The position numbers and the translations under genes are program-made. 27,356 nucleotides of DNA from Cytophagales bacterium (GTDB lineage: Bacteria > Bacteroidota > Bacteroidia > Cytophagales > ES-bin-26), in contig JACMKY010000030.1 in the NCBI GenBank assembly GCA_014379925.1, positions 1-27,356 of the forward strand. Reading direction: 5' to 3'. Below, piece by piece: positions 16,740 to 24,865 of the stretch; within the stretch, counting starts at the first letter, position 1, and every line of letters starts with the position of its first letter. The notes beneath the pieces are model-generated. The model saw only the letters and a list, made by a program, of their open reading frames with translations. It had not been told where the DNA came from and made no database searches.

Positions 16740-17714
16740 ATGCTCCGCCGACCCCGCCGCAACCGCAAATCCGCCGCCATCCGGGCGATGGTGGAAGAAA
16801 CCACTTTATCGGTCAATGATTTGATCTTTCCGCTGTTTTTGATGGAGGGTGAAAATCAAACCAGCGAGGTGGGTTCCATGCCCGGCATCTACCGCTTTAC
16901 CCTCGACCGGTTGCTGGAAGAGGTAGCGGCCTGCGTGGCGTTGGGCATCCGCGCCTTCGATCTGTTTCCCAATCTCCCCGAGGTCCGCAAGGATAAGCAC
17001 GCCACCGAAAGCCACAATCCCGCGGGCGTGTACCTCCGGGCGGTGGAGCAAATCAAGCGCAACTTTCCCGATGTCTGCCTGATGACGGACGTGGCCATGG
17101 ACCCCTACAGTTCCGACGGGCACGACGGCCTGGTGGAAAACGGCCAAATCCTCAACGACGAGACCCTGCCCGTGCTGGGGCGAATGGCCCTGGCCCAGGC
17201 CCGCGCCGGAGCCGATATTCTCGGACCGTCGGACATGATGGATGGCCGCGTGGGCTACCTGCGCCAACTGCTCGACGACGAAGGTTTCACCCACGTCTCC
17301 ATCATGGCGTACTGCGCCAAGTACGCCAGCGCCTTTTACGGTCCCTTTCGCGACGCGCTGAACTCCGCCCCCAAATTCGGCGACAAGAAAACCTACCAGA
17401 TGAACCCCGCCAACCGCCGCGAGGCGCTGGTGGAAGCCGAACTCGACTACGCCGAGGGAGCCGACTTCCTGATGGTGAAGCCCGCCCTGCCCTACCTGGA
17501 CGTGATTCACCTGCTGCACCAGCACTTCGACATCCCGATTGCGGCCTACAACGTGAGCGGCGAATACGCGATGATCAAGGCGGCGGCCCAGCGGGGCTGG
17601 CTCGACGGCGAAAAGGCGATGCTGGAGTGTTTGTTGGGCATCCGTCGGGCGGGAGCCAAAGTGATCCTGACGTACTTCGCCAAGGAATTCGCCCAGTGGC
17701 AGCGGCAAGGCTGA
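16740..17714 (+). CDS. hemB: Delta-aminolevulinic acid dehydratase (porphobilinogen synthase)
   Basis: A 324-residue TIM-barrel enzyme that joins two 5-aminolevulinate molecules into porphobilinogen in haem/tetrapyrrole synthesis. The catalytic Lys residues are K194 (AYCAKYAS) and K247 (MVKPALPYLD), almost the same numbers as in E. coli. The active-site metal loop reads DVAMDPYSSDGHDG, with Asp in place of the Cys triad of zinc-dependent HemB, so this is the zinc-independent type. ATG 16740 starts the usual basic N-terminus (LRRPRRNR); the frame stays open upstream through repeat DNA, which is not part of the protein. It has no functional link to its neighbours. Confidence 0.96.
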   Translation: MLRRPRRNRKSAAIRAMVEETTLSVNDLIFPLFLMEGENQTSEVGSMPGIYRFTLDRLLEEVAACVALGIRAFDLFPNLPEVRKDKHATESHNPAGVYLRAVEQIKRNFPDVCLMTDVAMDPYSSDGHDGLVENGQILNDETLPVLGRMALAQARAGADILGPSDMMDGRVGYLRQLLDDEGFTHVSIMAYCAKYASAFYGPFRDALNSAPKFGDKKTYQMNPANRREALVEAELDYAEGADFLMVKPALPYLDVIHLLHQHFDIPIAAYNVSGEYAMIKAAAQRGWLDGEKAMLECLLGIRRAGAKVILTYFAKEFAQWQRQG

Positions 17715-17775
17715 CGCCCGGGGTGGAATCAATTCGTTTTGAATGCGTATATTCGGTAGATCAATTCTTACGCCC

Positions 17776-18359
17776 ATGTACACGATTGCTTTGAAAAGCC
17801 AGGTGTTTGACCGGATGTCCGACGATGAGTTTGTCCACTTCTGCCTGGAGAACCGCGACCTGCGCATCGAGCGAACCGCCGAAGGAGAAATTCTCGTCGA
17901 TATGCCTGCCTATCCGAAGACCGGAAAAAAGAATGCGGAGTTGATTTACCAGCTCATAGCCTGGAACAAAAAACCAAACGCGGCCGGGTGTTCGATTCTT
18001 CGTCCGGCTTTTTCCTGCGGAGTACTGCCATGCGCTCGCCCGATGCCTCCTGGATCAGCCACGAGCGGTGGAACGCCCTTTCCGAGCCGGACAAGGATAA
18101 ATTCTCGCACATCTGCCCGGATTTCGTGATCGAGCTGAAATTGGAAACGGACAGTCTGAAGACCTTGCAGAAGAAAATGACGGAAGATTGGATCGGAAAC
18201 GGTTGCCGCCTGGCTTGGCTGATTGATGCGGAAACCGAAACCGCCTACGTTTACCGGGCCGAGGGTTCGCAATCCACCGCGCAGGGTTTTGACCAAACGC
18301 TTTCGGGCGAAGCGGTGTTGGCTGGCTTCGAACTGGACTTGCGGGAATTGAAGGAATGA
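17776..18359 (+). pseudogene. Uma2-family protein broken by a one-base frameshift
   Basis: The 5' part (from ATG 17776, MYTIALKSQVF) and the 3' part together match the Uma2/DUF820 restriction-endonuclease-like family (PD-(D/E)xK fold, function unknown). They are in different frames. The first frame leaves the family at A-run 17968-17973; reading one base back gives NKKTKRGRVFDSSSGF, then RSPDASWISHERWNAL, CPDFVIELK and LAWLIDAETETAYVYR as expected. Restoring one A in the run would give about 194 residues, the normal size. The acidic catalytic positions (PDASW, PDFVIELK) are intact in the second frame. It may be a real frameshift, a sequencing error in the homopolymer, or a site of transcriptional slippage. 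Confidence 0.82.
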
Positions 18360-18368
18360 GCCCGCCTC

Positions 18369-18409
18369 CCGCAGTGAAGACTGCGGAAAAGCCACCACCG
18401 GGACGGTGG
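18369..18409. terminator. Two hairpins between convergent genes
   Basis: Stem 18369-18375 with 18380-18386 (7 bp, loop GAAG) is followed by stem 18395-18400 with 18404-18409 (6 bp, loop GGA). They fill the 63-bp gap between the Uma2-like gene and the convergent Asp-box protein gene and could stop both. There is no T-tract, so this is a weak call. Confidence 0.4.
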
Positions 18410-18422
18410 CGACGGCGCGGCG

Positions 18423-21377
18423 CTACCTCACCACCACTTTCGTTTCGGCCGTGGCGGCTCCGCTGGTAAACTTTACTCCGTACGTACCGGGTTTCACGTA
18501 GCTTTCCTTGAGGTCTCCCTTTTTTCCTTTTTCGGCGGGGGCTTTTCCCTTCAAATCCCACTTCACTGCCCCGAAACCCGCGGTGCCGGAACCCTCCAAC
18601 TGGCGAATGGTTTTGCCGGTACCATCCACAATCTCCGCGCGCACCGGGCCACCGGACGCCTGGCCCACGTAGTAGGGTAGGCTCAGGGCCGGGTTCTCGA
18701 CGGGAACGAAAGCGTGTTCTTGCGCGCCCCATTTCTTGTCGTGACGCACCGGGCCCGGCTCAAAGGCCACCAGCGGGTCGCTGACCTTGCCGTTTTTTAA
18801 CGCTTGCAGGGGTTTTACGTCCACTACGTACATACTGCGCCCGTGGGTAGCGATCACCAGTTCGTGGTCGCGGGGATGCACAATCATGTCGTAATTAGCT
18901 ACGTTGGGCAGGCCTCCGGCCAGCAGGTTCCAGGTGTGGGCGCCGTCCAGCGTAACGTACGTGCCGTGGTCGGTGCCCAGGTAAAGCAGGTCGGAGTTGA
19001 CCGGGTCTTCCACGATTACGTTGGCGCACTCCTCGGGCAAATCGGCCTTGAGGGAAGACCAGGTTTTGCCGTAGTCGGTGCTTTTATACACGTAGGACTT
19101 GAAATCGTCGTAACGGTAGCCGTTGAGGGTGGCGTAGATGGTGCCCTCGTCGTGCCCGGAGGGGGCGAGGCTGCTCACCCACAAGTCGGGTGGCAGCCCC
19201 CCCGATACCAGTTGCCACGTTGCGCCGCCGTCCCGGGTCAGTTGGACGTTGCCGTCGTCGGTACCCGCGTAGAGCAGACCGAATGTCAACGGCGACTCGG
19301 CGATGACCGTGAGGGTGGAATAGGGTACGTTGCCCTGCTTTTTGTTCTTGGTCAGGTCCGGACTGATGGTCTGCCAGGTTTCCGCTCCGTTGAGGCTGCG
19401 GTGCAGGCGTTGCGAGCCAAAGTAGAGGATGTCGGGGTTGTGCCGACTCAGGACCACGGGCGTGCGCCAGTTGAAGCGCAGGGCCGGTTCGCCAATGTCG
19501 TGCTTGGGGGTGATCAACACGGGTTGGGTGCGGCCATTCGCTTTGCCCTTGTTGACCCGGAAGTAGTTGCCGTACTGAAAGCCCGCGTAAGTCAGGTTGC
19601 TGTTGCGCGGGTCCACGGCAACCAGCATCCCGTCGCCGCCCATTAAGCGGTCCCAGTCCTGGCTTTGGTTGGGAACGGACCGGGAAGAGCCGTAGTACAC
19701 GCCGTTGTCCTGCAAGCCGCCGTACACATTGTACGGTTTTTCCAGGTCCACCATCACGGAGTAGAACTGCCCGACGGAAGGGGTGTTGAGGTGGCTCCAA
19801 CTGGATCCGCCGTCGTAGGTCAGGTTCACGCCGCCGTCGTTGCCGTTGAGAATGTGGGCGGGGTCTTTGGGATTGATCCACATGGCGTGGTGGTCGCTGT
19901 GGACGCGGCCCAGCGTATCGGTGAGGGTAAACGTTTTGGCGCCGTCGTTGGAAACCAGCAGGGGAACGCCCCAGGTGAAAACCTGGTCGGGATTGGTCGG
20001 CGACACGCGCACCTGCCCGAAATAGTACCCGTACGTATAGTACAGCCCGTCGAGTGGCTGGGCATTCACCTTCCGCCAGGTTTTGCCGTAGTCGTCGGAG
20101 CGGTAGATTTCCGCCCCCTTGATTTGGGTGCTGAACAGGTTGGCATTGGCATCGCTGTCGTCATCAAAGTAGTTGAGCAGGGCCTGGGGGGTGTAGCGGC
20201 CTTTCCGGATTTCTTCTTTCACCCTTTGCGCGGTGTATTTTTTGGGGAAATTGTTCTTGACCAGAAACGTATCCAGATCCGCGTTGGGCAAGTTTACCAG
20301 CGCCGCGGGCGTCATGTCCTTAAATTGCGCCTTCTGTAACCTTCCCTTCTCGGCGGCCTCCTCTTTTTTCGGCTTCCTGGTTTCCTCTTGGTTATCCACC
20401 ACGGCGTAGAGCACGTTGGGCTTGGAAAGGCAGATGTCGAGCCCGATGCGACCCACGAAACGGCCCTGCGGGAAGCCGTTCACGGATTTGCGCCAGGTTT
20501 CGCCGCCGTCGTCGGAAACGTGGATGGCCGAGCCGGCTCCGTTGCCCACGAAGTGGCCCGCGTTGCGGAGGCGTTGCCAGCTCGCCGCCCACAGCTGCCG
20601 CGGATTCTGCGGGTTGATCACCAGGTCGATCACGCCCGTGCTGTCGTTGACGAAGAGGGTTTGCTTCCAGGTTTTTCCCCCGTCGGTGGTCTTGTATACG
20701 CCCCGGTCCTGGCCCTTGGAATACAACGCCCCGATGCCCGCCACCCAAACCGTTTCGGGATTTTGCGGGTGAATGACGATGCGTCCGACGTGGTGGGTGA
20801 AGTCCAGTCCCGCGAACTGCCAGCTTTTGCCCGCGTCAATGCTCTTGTAAACGCCGGCCCCGGCGTAGCTACTGCGGCTGCTGTTGTTTTCGCCGGTGCC
20901 CACCCAGAGTACCTCCGGGTTGGAAGGTGCCAGGGCCAGGTCGCCGATGCTCAGGGCGCGTTGGTGGTCGAACACGGGTTCGAAGCGGTTGCCGTTGTTG
21001 ACGGTTTTGAAAACACCGCCCGAGGCGTAGCCCACGTAGAAGATTTTGGGATTCTGCTCGTTCACGGCCAGGTCGACCACCCGGCCACTCATCACGGTGG
21101 GGCCGATGCTGCGAACGGGATAGTGCTTGAAAATCGAGGTTTCGGCCATTTGCCTGCGCTTGGCCGCCGCCGCGTTCAGTTCTTCCACCGTGCTGGGGCC
21201 CACGGCGGCGGGCTGGAAGGCCGACGGAACGCGGGAATTGCCTTCGTAGCGGATTTTGAGGGCTTCGGGTTCGGCCGCTCCGGCGGGTGTACCTGGCTCC
21301 CGGTGCTGAGTCGCCGCTGGTAAAACGCTGATGGACAAGAGTAAAAGCAGACAATAGACAAATTTCGGGCGGTTCAT
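18423..21377 (-). CDS. Large secreted Asp-box (BNR/VPS10-like) beta-propeller protein
   Basis: A 984-residue exported protein with a signal peptide (residues 1-~24, hydrophobic core LLLLLSISVLP). It carries about ten Asp-box repeats (S/T-x-D-x-G-x-T-W), e.g. TTDGGKTW, SDDGGETW, SDDYGKTW, TRDGGATW, STDYGKTW and TLDGAHTW. These form one or two multi-bladed propellers of the sortilin/VPS10 or BNR type. A charged helical insert at ~340-430 interrupts the blades, and a beta-rich C-terminal module (~880-984) ends in TKVVVR. The family is often labelled 'glycosyl hydrolase', but no sialidase catalytic set is obvious, so an enzymatic role is unproven. ATG 21377 is chosen because the signal peptide follows at once; ten more codons exist upstream. 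No T9SS-type C-terminal sorting domain is evident. Confidence 0.9.
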   Translation of the reverse strand: MNRPKFVYCLLLLLSISVLPAATQHREPGTPAGAAEPEALKIRYEGNSRVPSAFQPAAVGPSTVEELNAAAAKRRQMAETSIFKHYPVRSIGPTVMSGRVVDLAVNEQNPKIFYVGYASGGVFKTVNNGNRFEPVFDHQRALSIGDLALAPSNPEVLWVGTGENNSSRSSYAGAGVYKSIDAGKSWQFAGLDFTHHVGRIVIHPQNPETVWVAGIGALYSKGQDRGVYKTTDGGKTWKQTLFVNDSTGVIDLVINPQNPRQLWAASWQRLRNAGHFVGNGAGSAIHVSDDGGETWRKSVNGFPQGRFVGRIGLDICLSKPNVLYAVVDNQEETRKPKKEEAAEKGRLQKAQFKDMTPAALVNLPNADLDTFLVKNNFPKKYTAQRVKEEIRKGRYTPQALLNYFDDDSDANANLFSTQIKGAEIYRSDDYGKTWRKVNAQPLDGLYYTYGYYFGQVRVSPTNPDQVFTWGVPLLVSNDGAKTFTLTDTLGRVHSDHHAMWINPKDPAHILNGNDGGVNLTYDGGSSWSHLNTPSVGQFYSVMVDLEKPYNVYGGLQDNGVYYGSSRSVPNQSQDWDRLMGGDGMLVAVDPRNSNLTYAGFQYGNYFRVNKGKANGRTQPVLITPKHDIGEPALRFNWRTPVVLSRHNPDILYFGSQRLHRSLNGAETWQTISPDLTKNKKQGNVPYSTLTVIAESPLTFGLLYAGTDDGNVQLTRDGGATWQLVSGGLPPDLWVSSLAPSGHDEGTIYATLNGYRYDDFKSYVYKSTDYGKTWSSLKADLPEECANVIVEDPVNSDLLYLGTDHGTYVTLDGAHTWNLLAGGLPNVANYDMIVHPRDHELVIATHGRSMYVVDVKPLQALKNGKVSDPLVAFEPGPVRHDKKWGAQEHAFVPVENPALSLPYYVGQASGGPVRAEIVDGTGKTIRQLEGSGTAGFGAVKWDLKGKAPAEKGKKGDLKESYVKPGTYGVKFTSGAATAETKVVVR

Positions 21378-21780
21378 CGCTGGGATCGGGCGGTTTACGT
21401 AAAACAAAGCCTTGAATTAAGGAAAAATTAACGTGAAATCAATGATTTGTTTTGCAACCTTCGGGCGGCTTGGCGGGTCAACGCAAAAGACGGCGAGTCG
21501 AATGAGCATTCCCTTCCATAGCGCGCCCGGACTGTGGTCAGTGAAGCAGCCAATTGATAAAACCAGTCATTATCTTTGCGGGCGGGCGATTGCTTCTCCT
21601 TGCAGCCTGCAAAAAATAACCTTGCGAAAAATACGTACCCGAAGGTGGCTACCTCGTTTCTTGGAACCTACCACGGGTCTGCTCCCGACGATGCTTTGAC
21701 CGGTTCGAGGTGGACCACGCATCCGCCTACCCGGACAAGACGGTCATCCACTCGTAAACTCATTTACTACCCTTGAACGC
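21378..21780. other. Divergent intergenic region, 403 bp
   Basis: It separates the Asp-box protein gene (minus) from the LVIVD lipoprotein genes (plus). A short open frame here (21433-21699) has no family features. It holds a likely plus-strand promoter at 21571-21578 and otherwise nothing I recognise. Confidence 0.6.
21571..21578 (+). promoter_or_regulatory. -7 promoter box upstream of the LVIVD operon
   Basis: TATCTTTG is a perfect and typical Bacteroidota -7 box (TAnnTTTG). It would give a leader of about 195 nt before the ATG at 21781. A TTG lies 14 nt upstream, closer than usual for a -33 element. Confidence 0.45.
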
Positions 21781-22311
21781 ATGAAAAACTCCCTACGGTT
21801 GCTTGCTAGCCTGGGCGCAATGATCCTGCTGGGTGCCTGCGATCCCGAATCGCCGGCAGGGGACGTAGTCCGCGAAGGCTACCGCCCCGTCTACCTCTCC
21901 CGCGCGGCATTGCAGGAGGTAATTTCCGCCGCTCCCCGCGAACTGAAGGATGCGGGAAAGATTTACGCCTTGGGTGAGTACGTGTTCGTGAACGAAATCA
22001 ACCAGGGCATCCACGTGATCAACAACCAAAACCCGGCCAACCCGCGGAACGTCGCTTTCATTCGGATTCCCGGCAACGTGGACATCGCGGTGAAGGGCAA
22101 CGTGCTCTACGCCGACAATGGTCCGGACTTGGTCGCCCTCGACATCCGCAATCCGACGGACGTCAAGGTGCTGAAGCGCATTTCCAACGTATTTCCCAAC
22201 CAGATGTACCCGCCGCAGACCGGCGTGAGCTTCGACTGCGTGGACAATTCGCGGGGCGTAGTCATTGGTTGGGAAAAAGCCACGCTGACTAACCCGAAGT
22301 GTCGTCGGTAA
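21781..22311 (+). CDS. LVIVD-repeat lipoprotein, short
   Basis: A 176-residue lipoprotein (lipobox LGAC, Cys20). The mature part has LVIVD-type beta-propeller repeats, with units such as GIHVINNQNPANPRNVA and DLVALDIRNPTDVKVLKRI; only two or so units are present, fewer than a closed propeller needs. It ends with a conserved-looking TLTNPKCRR. Its function is unknown; such proteins are surface or periplasmic. The next gene encodes a longer lipoprotein with the same repeat, so the two may together form a propeller, or this one may be an independent partner. No frameshift joining them is needed, since the next gene has its own signal peptide. Confidence 0.85.
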   Translation: MKNSLRLLASLGAMILLGACDPESPAGDVVREGYRPVYLSRAALQEVISAAPRELKDAGKIYALGEYVFVNEINQGIHVINNQNPANPRNVAFIRIPGNVDIAVKGNVLYADNGPDLVALDIRNPTDVKVLKRISNVFPNQMYPPQTGVSFDCVDNSRGVVIGWEKATLTNPKCRR

Positions 22312-22361
22312 TGGATAATGAGTCAATTGTTTAATCACTAATTGTTTGACCAAAACGGATC

Positions 22362-23123
22362 GTGCGAAACAACGTCCTGATGAATGCCTTGGCGGTGGTG
22401 GCCGTTGCCGGGCTCTTCCACAGTTGCGCGGAAGACGGCAACTCGGCTTCGCCGGGAACGAACGGTATCGGCGGCTCCATGGCCCGTTTTGCCATCGGGG
22501 GTGACCATCTCTACACGCTCGACAACAATTCCCTGCGCGTGTTTGACATCAGCCAGCCCGACAATCCCGTACCCGGGGCCAAAATATCCGTGGGCACGGG
22601 CATCGAAACCCTCTTTCCTTACCAGGACAAGCTGTTCATCGGGTCGCGCTCCGGCATGCTGATCTACGACAACGGTAATCCCGGGCAGCCCACCCTGCTT
22701 TCTCGGTACGCGCACGTGGAAAGCTGCGACCCGGTGGTGGTGCAGGGCGACTACGCCTACGTGACTCTCCGCGACGGCACCTTCTGCCGCAGCGGTTCCA
22801 ACCTGCTCGACGTGGTCGACATCCGCAACCTGCAAAACCCAGTGGTGGTCCGCTCCATTCCCATGCAACATCCCCACGGGCTGGGAGTTGACGGCAAGAA
22901 CCTGTTCGTGAGTGAGGGCGCGCACGGCCTCAAGGTGTTTAACGTGGCGGATCCCCGCAATCCGGTACAAACCCAGTACATCACGGGTGTAAAAACCTAC
23001 GACGTCATTCCCCTCAACGAGGGCAAGGTGCTGCTGGTAACCGGCCAGGATGGCTTGTACCAGTACGACTACAGCGACGCCACGCAACTCAAGCTCCTCA
23101 GCAAAATTCCAATCGCCCACTGA
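22362..23123 (+). CDS. LVIVD-repeat lipoprotein, long
   Basis: A 253-residue lipoprotein. From GTG 22362 the signal peptide is MRNNVLMNALAVVAVAGLFHSC with lipobox Cys22; starting at ATG 22380 would remove the only basic residue, so GTG is preferred. Four to five LVIVD-like blades follow, e.g. SLRVFDISQPDNPVPGA, GMLIYDNGNPGQPTLLS, NLLDVVDIRNLQNPVVV and GLKVFNVADPRNPVQ. Two Cys (ESCDPV, GTFCRSG) may form a disulphide. The propeller is probably a binding or structural module on the cell surface. It is 50 bp after the shorter LVIVD lipoprotein and 43 bp before a beta-barrel-like protein, so the three are probably co-transcribed. Function is unknown. Confidence 0.87.
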   Translation: MRNNVLMNALAVVAVAGLFHSCAEDGNSASPGTNGIGGSMARFAIGGDHLYTLDNNSLRVFDISQPDNPVPGAKISVGTGIETLFPYQDKLFIGSRSGMLIYDNGNPGQPTLLSRYAHVESCDPVVVQGDYAYVTLRDGTFCRSGSNLLDVVDIRNLQNPVVVRSIPMQHPHGLGVDGKNLFVSEGAHGLKVFNVADPRNPVQTQYITGVKTYDVIPLNEGKVLLVTGQDGLYQYDYSDATQLKLLSKIPIAH

Positions 23124-23166
23124 CGCCAGACGCCAGCCAGTGGCGTCCCTCAATCGAAAGGACCGT

Positions 23167-23889
23167 ATGGGAAGGATCTTTTTTCACCTGGCCGGCCTCC
23201 TGGCTGGCCTTTCCTGCCTGGCCCAACCTCCCGCCGACAGTGCAGATGCATCCCGGCGGGAACCGCTGCTGCTGCTCAAATTCGCCCCCCTGAGTTTGCT
23301 TGATCTGGACAACACCTTCCAGGCGGGCATTGAATACGGATTGGCCAACCGTTGGAGCGTACAAACGGAGGTCGGATACGGCACTTCCCAAACGAACTTC
23401 TTACTGAGTCGTTCCCGAAGAAGGAGCCGCCCGCAAGCCGTGTGGCGCATCCGGAGTGAAATCCGCCGCTACTTCAATCCGCTCGTTGCCGCTGCCCCCT
23501 CGCTACAACTCTACGTGGCCCTGGAAGTATTTTACAAGCGGGTAAACCTGCCACGGCAAACCACCGTGGGACGGGATTGCGACCAGGGCAACTGTGCGTA
23601 CTTCGAAGACGTGCAGTTCCGGGTGGAAAAAGACGTGCTGGGTAGTCACTACAAAGTGGGCTTTCAGCAGGGAATGTCCGGTCGGCTCTTCCTCGACGCG
23701 TACGTCGGTCTCGGTTGGCGATTCGTTTTTGTCAAGGCCCCGGATTTGCCCGGCGACGCATTTTTTCCCGACGACCGGAGCATCTTCCTGCCCAATATAA
23801 ATCCGACACATCCCGGAAAATACCGGTTGTTGAGTACGTCGCTGGGCCTGAAAGTGGGTTACCTGATCCTAGGAAAGCATAAATTATAA
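23167..23889 (+). CDS. Predicted outer-membrane beta-barrel-like protein (DUF3575-like)
   Basis: A 240-residue exported protein: signal peptide MGRIFFHLAGLLAGLSCLAQ, then alternating amphipathic strands (FQAGIEYGLANRWSVQTEV, LFLDAYVGLGWRFVFVK, LLSTSLGLKVGYLIL) typical of an eight- to ten-strand outer-membrane barrel. Two Cys in DCDQGNCAYFED are likely disulphide-bonded in a loop. The start is ATG 23167; the frame is open upstream inside the previous gene. The resemblance to DUF3575 proteins is by general pattern and is not certain. Its place after two lipoproteins suggests that they work at the same membrane. Confidence 0.78.
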   Translation: MGRIFFHLAGLLAGLSCLAQPPADSADASRREPLLLLKFAPLSLLDLDNTFQAGIEYGLANRWSVQTEVGYGTSQTNFLLSRSRRRSRPQAVWRIRSEIRRYFNPLVAAAPSLQLYVALEVFYKRVNLPRQTTVGRDCDQGNCAYFEDVQFRVEKDVLGSHYKVGFQQGMSGRLFLDAYVGLGWRFVFVKAPDLPGDAFFPDDRSIFLPNINPTHPGKYRLLSTSLGLKVGYLILGKHKL

Positions 23890-24115
23890 GTAAGGTGAAC
23901 TGCTGAGTTTCTCCCTTCATCGTACACCGCGCAAATCTGTTGGCCGGTTTCATTGCGTATATCTTTCCGTCGTTAACCCAGCCCGTGGAAAATTCCTCCG
24001 AACCGGATGGCCTGACTTTGAAGGAAGGATTCACCCGCTTGGTTAACCACAACTTATTTTCATTACCCAAGTTATTTTCACTAGTTTTATTTCCTTACCT
24101 AACCCACAAAAAATT
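23890..24115. other. Intergenic leader of the first ferritin-like pair
   Basis: No gene is seen in 226 bp. It becomes AT-rich toward 24116. TATCTTTC (23960-23967) with TTG 17 nt upstream is a weaker promoter match; a better-placed box is annotated at 24082. Confidence 0.5.
24082..24089 (+). promoter_or_regulatory. Possible -7 box of the first ferritin-like pair
   Basis: TAGTTTTA differs at one base from TAnnTTTG and lies 26 bp before the ATG. A matching TAGTTTTG lies 24 bp before the ATG of the paralogous gene at 26504, which supports this position. Confidence 0.4.
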
Positions 24116-24841
24116 ATGTCAAAAATCAGGATTCCCCACGAGCCCAACCACCCGTTGGCAGAGGGACTCAACCAACCCATGAAACGGGGCACGTTTCTAA
24201 AATTCGCCGGTGCTACCTTCGCCACCTCGACGATGCTGCTGGCTGGCTGCAAAGAGTACGAAGACCTGTTTAACCCGAAAATCAAGGAGTTAGTGGTTGA
24301 CCTTGGCAGCGGAGACATCGGCATCCTCAATTACGCCTACGTTTTGGAGCAACTGGAGGCGGCCTACTACATCCAGGTGATGACCACGCCTTACCCCGGC
24401 ATGTCCGCCGAGGAAAAGTCCATCCTCACCGACCTGCGCGACCACGAAATCATCCACCGCGACTTCTTCAAGAAAGCCCTCGGCGACAAGGCCATTCCGG
24501 CGCTGCGGTTCGATTTCAGTAAAATCAACTTCTACGACCGCACCAGCGTGCTCACCCAGGCCGCCTACTTCGAAGACGACGGTGTGGCGGCTTACAACGG
24601 GGCGGGCAAGTTGATCCGGAACGTGGATTACCTGGTGCTGGCTGGCAAGATCGTATCCGTGGAGGCCCGCCACGCTTCCGCCATCCGCGATTTGCTCAAT
24701 CCGCTTTCCCCCGACTTTGCCGGTGATGACGTGGTATCCTCGCCCAACGGCCTGGACTTGGCCCGGACGCCCCTCCAGACTTTGCCCAGGGTTGCCGCTT
24801 TCATCGCGGCCAAAATCAACGCCGACAACCTGCCCAAATAA
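24116..24841 (+). CDS. Ferritin-like domain lipoprotein, copy 1
   Basis: A 241-residue exported protein. KRGTFLKFAGATF resembles a Tat signal with KR instead of RR (residues 23-24) and leads to lipobox LAGC (Cys45). The mature part is a ferritin-like (Ferritin_2/DUF4439-type) four-helix domain with diiron-type ligands: Glu in LEQLEAAYY, Glu/His in DHEIIH, Glu in FEDDGVAAY and Glu/His in EARHAS. It may bind iron or manganese at the envelope; the reaction is unknown. The next gene, 24 bp downstream, encodes a second ferritin-like protein. A close paralog is at 26504, with Cys45 and the signal region conserved. Confidence 0.9.
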   Translation: MSKIRIPHEPNHPLAEGLNQPMKRGTFLKFAGATFATSTMLLAGCKEYEDLFNPKIKELVVDLGSGDIGILNYAYVLEQLEAAYYIQVMTTPYPGMSAEEKSILTDLRDHEIIHRDFFKKALGDKAIPALRFDFSKINFYDRTSVLTQAAYFEDDGVAAYNGAGKLIRNVDYLVLAGKIVSVEARHASAIRDLLNPLSPDFAGDDVVSSPNGLDLARTPLQTLPRVAAFIAAKINADNLPK

Positions 24842-24865
24842 CCTAACCCCAACGCAAACAAAACG

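Noticed and set aside
16806..17867. Minus-strand frame of 353 codons
   Set aside because: Antisense of hemB; same type of shadow translation.
17962..17980. Programmed -1 frameshifting in the Uma2-like gene
   Set aside because: The codons AAC AAA AAA CCA do not form a standard X-XXY-YYZ slippery heptamer in the correct phase, and no obvious downstream stem-loop was seen; an indel is simpler. Transcriptional slippage remains possible.
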